Origin: Mycolicibacterium gilvum
GTDB taxonomy: Bacteria; Actinomycetota; Actinomycetes; Mycobacteriales; Mycobacteriaceae
DNA: 64,000 nt
NCBI RefSeq assembly: GCF_900454025.1
Contig: NZ_UGQM01000001.1
Coordinates: 2,914,001 to 2,978,000 of the forward strand
Direction: 5' to 3'
Program-made: the position numbers and the translations under genes
Shown: piece after piece, positions 57,763 through 64,000 of the stretch
Layout of the letters: every line of letters begins with the position of its first letter
Position numbering within the stretch: the stretch's first letter is position 1
Notes under the pieces: model-generated
Told to the model about the DNA's origin: nothing
Seen by the model: the letters and a program-made list of their open reading frames with translations, nothing else
Databases searched by the model: none

Positions 57763-58746
57763 GTGGGGAATCGGGCGAACATCGTGTTGGTGAATGAAAG
57801 CGGCTGGCAGCTGCGCTACGCGCACTGGGCGGGATGCCGAATGCTCGACGCCATTCTTGCAGGGCCGGAGATGGCTGCCCGCTACATCCTTGCCCAGGAA
57901 ACCAGCGACTTCTGGACCGACGAATTGTTTTCCGACGGCGGCCTGCTCCTGGACCTCGTCGAACACCGGCTGCTGTTTTTCGGCGAAGAACTCATGACGA
58001 CAATGAACGAACGACGCGCGGTCTTCGAGATGCTGAAGATCCTCTGGCCGGGCTACTCGATCTCTTGGGCTTACGGTGCGACGGCGGAACTCGTCGAATA
58101 TGTGGGTGCGCCGGTCATGTTGCGCGACAGTCCTTCTGAACCAGAACTGATTCTGGCCGAAGATACCGACCGCTTGCATCATCTCGTCACGGTCGACAAT
58201 GGTATCGATCGGATGCGGGCATGGCCGCTGTGGTGGGGCAGTAGTGCCGCGTGGCATGGTCCACAGGTGCTCGACAGGTTGCCCGGTGTCGGAGCGCGGT
58301 CCCTGCAGTTGGGGACCGTGCCCGAGAGTGGCGTTCACATCAACGTGCCCGACAAGACCCTCGGCCTGTGGGTGACCAATCCGGTTCCCGGGCTCCTGCG
58401 CTGGCTACCGCGATTGTGGCCAAGCTGGCGCATCGAGTTCTGGGAGGACCGCTACGAGGAACAGTTTCGCCAGTGCGGCGGCCTCATCACGGCGCCGCCG
58501 CTCGACACCGAATCTGGAGTGAAGGAAGCTCAATCATGGCTGAAGAAAAGGGTATATCAGAGCTATGAGGACAGCCCGATGGGGCGAATCGACGGCCTCG
58601 TCGCGCTGATCGATGCCGACGGACTTCCGAGTCCAACCGTCAGCGACTCGGCGGTCCGCGACGCGGGGATCCGGCCGACTCCTGCGGAATGGGCGTTGTT
58701 CGAGAGTGCCTGTGCGCAAGTGCGCACCGGAGGGCGCGCGGCTTGA
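57763..58746 (+). CDS. uncharacterised actinobacterial protein
   Basis: A protein of about 327 aa starting at GTG 57763 behind a GGGGGA ribosome-binding site. It opens GNRANIVLVNESGWQLRYAH, followed by a region rich in Trp and acidic residues. I recall uncharacterised actinobacterial proteins with this kind of start but no function. In frame it is fused to the upstream cupredoxin fragment (ORF from 57358), probably by a deletion that removed the rest of the copper gene. It ends 25 nt before the convergent TetR gene. Confidence 0.6.
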   Translation: MGNRANIVLVNESGWQLRYAHWAGCRMLDAILAGPEMAARYILAQETSDFWTDELFSDGGLLLDLVEHRLLFFGEELMTTMNERRAVFEMLKILWPGYSISWAYGATAELVEYVGAPVMLRDSPSEPELILAEDTDRLHHLVTVDNGIDRMRAWPLWWGSSAAWHGPQVLDRLPGVGARSLQLGTVPESGVHINVPDKTLGLWVTNPVPGLLRWLPRLWPSWRIEFWEDRYEEQFRQCGGLITAPPLDTESGVKEAQSWLKKRVYQSYEDSPMGRIDGLVALIDADGLPSPTVSDSAVRDAGIRPTPAEWALFESACAQVRTGGRAA

Positions 58747-58770
58747 TGCAGGTTATGGGCGAAAGGGCAC

Positions 58771-59394
58771 TCAGTTGTTCTCACCGAATTCGTGAGCCGC
58801 GGCGTCGGCGATGGCCTGAAGTTGCCGTGACAGCTTGCCGGGATCGTTGAAGGTCTGGTCGCCGGCGACGAAGCGGAGAAATACCCCGGCGATGAAGGTC
58901 GTGACTGCCGAGGTTTGCGCGTCCAACAGGTCGGGGTCGGTGATACGGGGCTGCAGCCGGGCAATGGCGGTGCGAGTCAGCGCGATCACCTCGCTGACGA
59001 GTCCTTGGGCAGGTCCGGACAATTCGGGGTCGCGAGCGGCGTTGAGCAGCAGTTCGTGGCGCGCACGGTTGAGCATCAGCCCGCGGCCGTGGGCCTGCAT
59101 GAGCGTCAGTTCCGCCAGATGCGCGAAAGGCGCGCGGGGATCGTGGGGGCGGTCGGCCAGCGACCGGAGGTTGGCCACATCGATCTGGGCGACTCGGTCG
59201 CCGACTCCACGCAACAGCGCGGCGCGGGTGCGGAAGTAGTACGAGGCGGTGCCGTCGGGCACCTTGGCGCATCGGTCGACCTGCGCGTGGGTCAGGCCGC
59301 GGGAGCCGTGCTCGGCCAGTACCTGAATTCCTGCGTCACACAACTCGCGGCGGCGCTGGTCGCCGTCCCGCTTGCGGGGTGGGGAAGTAGTCAT
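58771..59394 (-). CDS. TetR-family regulator of the catabolic cluster
   Basis: A 207-aa protein. The helix-turn-helix is HAQVDRCAKVPDGTASYYFR near residue 40, followed by a helical ligand-binding domain. ATG 59394 is taken; GTG 59400 is an alternative. It is downstream of and co-directional with the SDR gene (15-nt gap), and both face away from the MBL/sulfotransferase genes. It probably controls both arms through the CCTCTA repeats. Confidence 0.85.
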   Translation of the reverse strand: MTTSPPRKRDGDQRRRELCDAGIQVLAEHGSRGLTHAQVDRCAKVPDGTASYYFRTRAALLRGVGDRVAQIDVANLRSLADRPHDPRAPFAHLAELTLMQAHGRGLMLNRARHELLLNAARDPELSGPAQGLVSEVIALTRTAIARLQPRITDPDLLDAQTSAVTTFIAGVFLRFVAGDQTFNDPGKLSRQLQAIADAAAHEFGENN

Positions 59395-59409
59395 GGGCAC
59401 CTGCTCTGG

Positions 59410-60180
59410 TCAGCGCAATACTGTACCGCCGTCGATGTTGACGACTTGACCGTTGATCCACTCTCCCTCGTCGGACAGCAGAAAGGCGACCAAGCCGGCA
59501 ACGTCCGACGGTGCTCCGACCCTCGGACCGCGAATCCGCCGTAATGCGCCCGCCTCCAATTCCGGCCACTGCGGAGCGGCGCGGATGGCATCGGTCGCTG
59601 TGAATCCAGGAGCCACTGCGTTGCAACGGATTCCGTCTTTTCCCCACCGGGAGGCGACGTGACGGGTGAGCGCGCCGATGCCCGCTTTGGCCGTGGCATA
59701 AGCCGGGCGTGCAGGCTCTCCCTGGAATGCGGCCGCCGACGACATGTTGACGATCGCGCCTCCACCACCCTCCAGCATGACCGGGATCGCGTACTTCAGC
59801 GCTGCCGCATAGCCGCGCAGGTTCACCGTCATCACCCGGTCCCACACGTCCAGGTCGATGTCGACCACGTCGCTGTCGAACCGAATCGTCGACATGTCGG
59901 CGCCGACATTGAAGAGCAGGTCGACATCGCTGAAGGCGTCGACGGCTGAGGTGAACAGGGCGGCCACCGAGGGGGGATCGGCCAGGTCGAAGACGACGTG
60001 GGCCGCTGTTCCGCCTGCCTCGGTGATGCGCCGAGCAGTCTCGGCCGCTGCGTCTTCGGATAGGTCACCGACGACCACCCGACAGCCTTCCTCGCCCAGG
60101 CGGGTAGCCGTGGCGGCACCCAATCCGGTTGCGCCGCCGGCCACGACGGCGACCTTCCCGGTCAATCCGCGAAGTCCCAT
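59410..60180 (-). CDS. short-chain dehydrogenase/reductase
   Basis: A 256-aa classical SDR with the cofactor motif GGATGLGAATA (TGxxxGxG type) near residue 15, a NVGADMS loop (in place of NAG), catalytic Ser in NMSSAAAFQ and YATAK (Y-x3-K) near residue 158. The ending INGQVVNIDGGTVLR is typical. An AAGGGA ribosome-binding site precedes ATG 60180. It oxidises or reduces an alcohol/ketone in the pathway served by the neighbouring cluster; the substrate is unknown. Confidence 0.9.
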   Translation of the reverse strand: MGLRGLTGKVAVVAGGATGLGAATATRLGEEGCRVVVGDLSEDAAAETARRITEAGGTAAHVVFDLADPPSVAALFTSAVDAFSDVDLLFNVGADMSTIRFDSDVVDIDLDVWDRVMTVNLRGYAAALKYAIPVMLEGGGGAIVNMSSAAAFQGEPARPAYATAKAGIGALTRHVASRWGKDGIRCNAVAPGFTATDAIRAAPQWPELEAGALRRIRGPRVGAPSDVAGLVAFLLSDEGEWINGQVVNIDGGTVLR

Positions 60181-60221
60181 GGCAGATCCCTTCTGGTGGG
60201 CGCACAGACCTATTGACTTTA

Positions 60222-60257
60222 CCTCTATGGCCTTAGAGGATCAGCTCTAGACCTCTA
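60222..60257. promoter_or_regulatory. CCTCTA repeat cluster in the divergent promoter
   Basis: CCTCTATGGCCTTAGAGG (60222-60239) is an inverted repeat with perfect 6-bp arms. A third copy, CCTCTA, lies at 60252-60257. They sit between the divergent SDR and MBL genes. They are likely binding sites for the TetR regulator encoded in the cluster. Confidence 0.55.
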
Positions 60258-60271
60258 AAGGAAGAGAATGT

Positions 60272-61516
60272 ATGGCAGGCATCCACCGCCAACGCCCGGG
60301 AGCGGACCACCTCGCAGCAGCCACCGACACTCCCGCCGTCCCGCTGGGCAATGACGTCTGGATGTCGCCCGGCGTCTCCAACTCCTATGCGGTAGCCACC
60401 GACGACGGACGAGTGATCATCAACGCGGGCTTGGTCTTCGAGGGGTATCTCCGCAAGAGGGCCTTCGCCGACATCGCGGGGCCGACGCGCGTGATCGTCA
60501 TCACCCAGGGTCATGCAGACCACTGGGGCGCGGTCAACGAACTGCGGGAGGCCGGCACCGATGTGGTGATGCACCGCAATTACCACTATTGGCGCGACGA
60601 CAATTCCCTGTTGATGGGGTACCGCGTGCCGAAGACGGCGTTCGCATTCCAGAAGTTCTCCGACGCCGTCATGGAACATCTCAAGGTCATCGACGCCGGC
60701 TCGATCGACTTCTCGTTTCCCGAACCCACCATCACATTCGACCGACACCACAGATTCGATGTCGGTGGGCGCCGCTTCGAGTTGGCATGGACACCGGGTG
60801 GCGAGACCACCGATTCCCTGGTCGCCTGGCTGCCGGAGGATCGAATACTGTTCACCGGCAATCTCTTCGGGCCTCTGTTCGGGCACGTGCCGAACCTGAT
60901 GACAATCCGAGGCGACCGCTATCGGGACCCTGTTCTGTACATCGAGTCTCTGAACACCGTGCTCGACTACCACCCCGACACCCTCATCACCGGACACTTC
61001 GACCCGATCGTCGGGGCCGACCGCATCGCCGAGGAGGTCACGGCCATGCGCGACGCGATGCAGGCGGTCCACGATCGCACCGCTGAGCTGATGAACTCCG
61101 GAGCGGACGTGCACACGGCGATGCGTGAGGTGAAGATCCCAGACCATCTCGACGTCGGTGAGGGTTACGGCAAGACCTCGTGGAACGTGCGTGCCATCTG
61201 GGAGATGTACGCGGGTTGGTTCCGACATCAATCCACCACCGAGCTGTTCGGTGTCAGCCCAAATTCGATCGCCGTCGACGTGGTGGCCGCCGCGGGCGTC
61301 GAACCACTGCTGGACGCTGCGCGGGCGCATCTGGCCGCGGCGCGCCCCGTCGAGGCGTTACACCTCACCGATCTGGTGCTCGCCGCGAACCCCGGAAACC
61401 CCGCGGGTCGCGAGGTGGCGATCGACGCCCACGAGGCACTGCTGGCGCGCACCGAGAACTTCTGGGAACGAGCGTGGTTCACCAAATCGATCAACGAATT
61501 GAGAAATACTCGATGA
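60272..61516 (+). CDS. MBL-fold hydrolase with alkylsulfatase-like dimerisation domain
   Basis: A 414-aa metallo-beta-lactamase fold protein. Metal motif TQGHADHWGA (H-x-H-x-D-H) is near residue 77, further His lies in ITGHFDPI, and the C-terminal third resembles the dimerisation domain of SdsA1-type alkylsulfatases (YGKTSWNVRAIWEMYAGWF). It could hydrolyse a sulfate ester. A sulfotransferase gene is in the same operon, so sulfated substrates are plausible. The ATG overlap with the next SDR (ATGA) shows coupling. Confidence 0.85.
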   Translation: MAGIHRQRPGADHLAAATDTPAVPLGNDVWMSPGVSNSYAVATDDGRVIINAGLVFEGYLRKRAFADIAGPTRVIVITQGHADHWGAVNELREAGTDVVMHRNYHYWRDDNSLLMGYRVPKTAFAFQKFSDAVMEHLKVIDAGSIDFSFPEPTITFDRHHRFDVGGRRFELAWTPGGETTDSLVAWLPEDRILFTGNLFGPLFGHVPNLMTIRGDRYRDPVLYIESLNTVLDYHPDTLITGHFDPIVGADRIAEEVTAMRDAMQAVHDRTAELMNSGADVHTAMREVKIPDHLDVGEGYGKTSWNVRAIWEMYAGWFRHQSTTELFGVSPNSIAVDVVAAAGVEPLLDAARAHLAAARPVEALHLTDLVLAANPGNPAGREVAIDAHEALLARTENFWERAWFTKSINELRNTR

Positions 61517-62262
61517 ACAAGCTCAGCTTCGATTTCACCGGCACCAACGTGCTCGTCACCGGCGGCACCAGCGGTATCGGCCACGCCATCGCCACCGACT
61601 TCGCCACAGCCGGTGCAAAGGTCACTGTGACCGGAACCCGCAGCACTGCAGCCGACTACCCCGAAATAGACCTTGCGGGGCTGCGGTTTCGGCAGTGCCA
61701 GATGTCGGATAACGACGCCATCGATGCCCTCGCGGACTCTCTCGGGGACCTCGACGTTCTGGTCAACAACGCGGGCGGACCATACGCCGGCCAGAAGGAC
61801 GAATGGGATCCCGACGGCTATGCCGGATCGGTCGCCGTCAACATGTTCGCTCACATGCGGCTGACGATGGGCTGTCACGAAAGGCTCAGAGCCAGTGCAG
61901 CTCCCGGTGGAGCGAGCGTGGTCACCATCGTGTCGATGTCGGCCTTCGTCTCGGCGGTCAACGTCCCGGCCTACAGTTCGTCGAAGGCCGGCATGGTGGC
62001 CTTCACGAAGAATCTCGCCCGCCGCTGGGTCGATGACGGAGTGCGCGTCAACGCCGTCGCTCCCGGCCTGATCGACACCCGGATGACCCATCCGGTGCTC
62101 GACATCCCCGAGATGCTCGAACCCGAGATGCGTCACACCCCGATGGGCCGCATGGGGATGCCCGACGAGGTCTCCCCGGCGGTGCTGTTTCTGTCCAGCG
62201 ATGCCGCCCGCTACATCACCGGTACCACGATCGCCGTCGACGGCGGCTACCTGACCGTCTGA
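61513..62262 (+). CDS. short-chain dehydrogenase/reductase
   Basis: A 249-aa classical SDR: VTGGTSGIGHA near residue 14, NNAGGPYAG, Ser in IVSMSAFVS and Y-x3-K in YSSSKAG, ending TTIAVDGGYLTV. ATG 61513 overlaps the MBL-protein stop; the longer open frame upstream is not used. Second SDR of the cluster, substrate unknown. Confidence 0.92.
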   Translation: MNKLSFDFTGTNVLVTGGTSGIGHAIATDFATAGAKVTVTGTRSTAADYPEIDLAGLRFRQCQMSDNDAIDALADSLGDLDVLVNNAGGPYAGQKDEWDPDGYAGSVAVNMFAHMRLTMGCHERLRASAAPGGASVVTIVSMSAFVSAVNVPAYSSSKAGMVAFTKNLARRWVDDGVRVNAVAPGLIDTRMTHPVLDIPEMLEPEMRHTPMGRMGMPDEVSPAVLFLSSDAARYITGTTIAVDGGYLTV

Positions 62263-62275
62263 AAGGGCAAGCAAT

Positions 62276-63457
62276 ATGGGTGAATTCGACGACATCGCTA
62301 CGCCTGACGACGTCCTCAGGCTGGCGGCGCAACGCACCGGGCTGTCCGATGTCGACGGTGACAGTTGGCGTGAGGGCCTGGCGATCGTCTTGGACGAAGT
62401 CAACAACTGTCCGGCTTTCACCGAAACCGGCCGGGCGCGGATCATCGACGACGCCACCAAGGCACTCGCGCGCCGTCTGCAGGTTCACGACTACATTCAG
62501 CAGCACCCAGAAGTGCTCGAGGTGCCGGTGGAGCGTCCGTTGGTCACCCTCGGAATGCCGCGCACGGGTACCACTGTCATCAGTTACCTGCTCGCCGCCG
62601 ATCCGAAGCGGCGGTCGCTCTTGCACTGGGAGTGCCTGAATCCGGTACCGCCCGCGACCACCGACACGCTGCGCAGCGACCCGCGCTGTGTCGCCCTGTT
62701 GGGCGAGCAGAAGCTGATCCTGGACATGGTGAAGGCGGCGAAGATGCCGATACCGCACTGGGAGGATGCGGACGGACCGACCGAGTGCATGTTCATCCAC
62801 AACCAGGACTTCAAGGGTCTCTCGTGGGATGCCTTCATGGCCACCCCGCGCTACGCCGAATGGCTGCTCAACGATGCCGACATGATCAGCGCTTACGAAT
62901 ACCAGAAGCGGTATCTGCAAGTGCTGCAGTCGAAAGCGCCGGGTACCTGGAGCCTGAAGATGCCCTCGCACTCGGTGCACATCGAGGCCCTGCTGACGGT
63001 CTTTCCCGACGCCCGACTGATCTGGGCGCACCGTGACCCGTACAAGGCGACAGGCTCATTGGGCAACCTGCTCACGTTGCCGAAGAGCATGGTTCTGAAT
63101 CCCGAAGCGATGACCACCACCGAATGGGGCGCCAATCTCAAAGACCAGATGCGGCAACATGTCGAGCGCCCGCTGCGCACTCGCGAGCGGATTGGCGATG
63201 ATCGCTTCTTCGACATGTACTACCACGAGATGATGCGCGACCCGATGGACGTCATGCGTCGCCTGTACGACTGGGCAGGCGATCCGCTCACCCCGGACAC
63301 CGAAACCCGGATGCAGAGCTGGCTTGCCGAGCACCCTCAGGGCTTGCTCGGGCACAGCTCGTACAGCCTCGATCAGTACGGGTTGAGCGTGGAGGAGCTC
63401 ACGCCGGTCTTCGCCGAGTATCTCGGCACCTTCGACATCGAATTGGAAGACGCGTGA
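62276..63457 (+). CDS. sulfotransferase-family protein
   Basis: A 393-aa protein of the actinobacterial sulfotransferase family. The PAPS 5'-phosphosulfate loop is VTLGMPRTGTTVISYLL near residue 84, and the 3'-phosphate region fits IWAHRDPYKATGSL. An AAAGGG ribosome-binding site precedes ATG 62276. It is in an operon with the MBL-fold gene and SDRs, and overlaps the dehydrogenase gene by 4 nt. The acceptor is unknown; some members act as non-sulfating hydrolase-like proteins in steroid or terpenoid clusters. Confidence 0.85.
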   Translation: MGEFDDIATPDDVLRLAAQRTGLSDVDGDSWREGLAIVLDEVNNCPAFTETGRARIIDDATKALARRLQVHDYIQQHPEVLEVPVERPLVTLGMPRTGTTVISYLLAADPKRRSLLHWECLNPVPPATTDTLRSDPRCVALLGEQKLILDMVKAAKMPIPHWEDADGPTECMFIHNQDFKGLSWDAFMATPRYAEWLLNDADMISAYEYQKRYLQVLQSKAPGTWSLKMPSHSVHIEALLTVFPDARLIWAHRDPYKATGSLGNLLTLPKSMVLNPEAMTTTEWGANLKDQMRQHVERPLRTRERIGDDRFFDMYYHEMMRDPMDVMRRLYDWAGDPLTPDTETRMQSWLAEHPQGLLGHSSYSLDQYGLSVEELTPVFAEYLGTFDIELEDA

Positions 63458-64000
63458 AGTCCACCATCGTCACCGGTCCTGGCTCCACCGAGGTCATCGA
63501 CATCACCCGGCCGCAGTGCGGTCCCGACGATGTGCTTGTGCGCATGCGTGCGTGCGGAATCTGTGGCTCCGACGCGTTCTACATCACCATCGGCGGCATC
63601 CCGCCGCGCCAGGGACACACCCCGCTGGGGCATGAGCCCGCAGGTGAGGTTGTCGAAGTCGGAGCCGCGGTCACAGGCGTGGATGTCGGAGATCACGTGG
63701 TGATCAACCCGATGGCGGCTCCCAGCGGAATCATCGGAAATGGCGGGGCCACTGGCGCTTTGGCCGACTATCTGCTGATCGAGAACGCGCAGCGCGGCAA
63801 GAGCCTGGAGGTCATTCCCAAGCACATTCCGTGGGAGGTGGCAGCGCTCAACGAACCGATGGCCGTCGCCCGGCATGGGGTCAATCGGTGCCGACCCCGG
63901 CCGGAACACCAGGTCGTCGTGTTCGGAGCCGGGCCGATCGGATTGGGTGCGACGCTGGCGTTCAAAGCGCTCGGGGTGCGTCACGTCGTGGTGGTCGACA
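63454..64000 (+). CDS. zinc-dependent alcohol dehydrogenase (MDR), 5' part
   Basis: The first 182 residues of a medium-chain dehydrogenase. Catalytic zinc ligands are CGICGSDAF (Cys) and GHEPAGEVVEVG (His-Glu), and the Rossmann motif VVFGAGPIGLGA follows at the cut end. The structural-zinc four-Cys lobe of the family is absent; the sequence goes from NPMAAPSG to GGATGALADYLL. GTG 63454 overlaps the sulfotransferase stop (GTGA). The gene runs off the window. Confidence 0.88.
   Translation, partial: MKSTIVTGPGSTEVIDITRPQCGPDDVLVRMRACGICGSDAFYITIGGIPPRQGHTPLGHEPAGEVVEVGAAVTGVDVGDHVVINPMAAPSGIIGNGGATGALADYLLIENAQRGKSLEVIPKHIPWEVAALNEPMAVARHGVNRCRPRPEHQVVVFGAGPIGLGATLAFKALGVRHVVVVD

Overview
The window is high-GC actinobacterial DNA, almost certainly from a rapidly growing Mycobacterium (Mycolicibacterium). 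It opens with the end of an rRNA operon (23S 3' part and 5S). Next comes the block conserved around Rv1691-Rv1713 of M. tuberculosis: TPR protein, HAD phosphatase, small protein, tlyA, nadK, recN, steA, mctB, pyrG, Nudix ADPRase, xerD, O-methyltransferase, parA, scpA, scpB, rluB, cmk, der. From memory, an rrn operon at this site (the rrnB position, near tyrS) is typical of fast growers. A TetR/VOC pair is inserted between recN and steA.

At 19.5-23 kb are two TauE/SafE-type exporters and an Fe-S photolyase/cryptochrome. The second exporter is preceded by a short ORF ending in a Cys-Cys pair and two hairpins, which looks like a cysteine-responsive attenuator. A tRNA-Pro(GGG) gene follows.

From 23,101 to 51,846 lies a 28.7-kb integrative element in that tRNA gene. 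It is bounded by a 44-bp perfect direct repeat (attL/attR), and paired TTGGGACCA motifs flank both ends. Its backbone is that of a pSAM2-like actinomycete integrative and conjugative element (AICE): integrase (broken by a 1-nt frameshift), excisionase, RepSA-like initiator, TraB/FtsK translocase, SCO3933-type protein, XRE-type regulator and creatininase-like protein. The cargo is defence-like. An Abi-C protein sits just inside attL. A 16-kb leftward operon encodes a DEAD-helicase/DUF1998/nuclease giant, a SNF2 helicase, an Eco57I-type adenine methylase and a RelE-UvrD helicase, which together resemble DISARM/Druantia. Overlapping start/stop codons couple these to a small membrane protein and a proteasome-like Ntn hydrolase with Thr1/Asp17/Lys33 spacing, and a frameshifted DUF4062 gene follows. 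A lone AbiEi-type antitoxin and a translationally coupled DUF262-HipA pair close the element. The seven-gene cluster with the Ntn hydrolase is the best candidate for a new system.

To the right of attR are a displaced tRNA terminator, an acyl-CoA dehydrogenase remnant and a leftward nitrite/NO cluster: SufR-like regulator, NnrS-like protein, and a membrane-cupredoxin-CuNIR fusion interrupted by an in-frame TGA. A divergent hemerythrin/DUF2249 gene and a 5' fragment of a second cupredoxin gene follow. The window ends in a catabolic cluster: TetR and SDR leftward; MBL-fold alkylsulfatase-like, SDR, sulfotransferase and a partial Zn-alcohol dehydrogenase rightward. CCTCTA repeats lie between the divergent arms. 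Several genes are broken (integrase, DUF4062, CuNIR, MCO fragment), so sequencing errors should be excluded before they are called pseudogenes.
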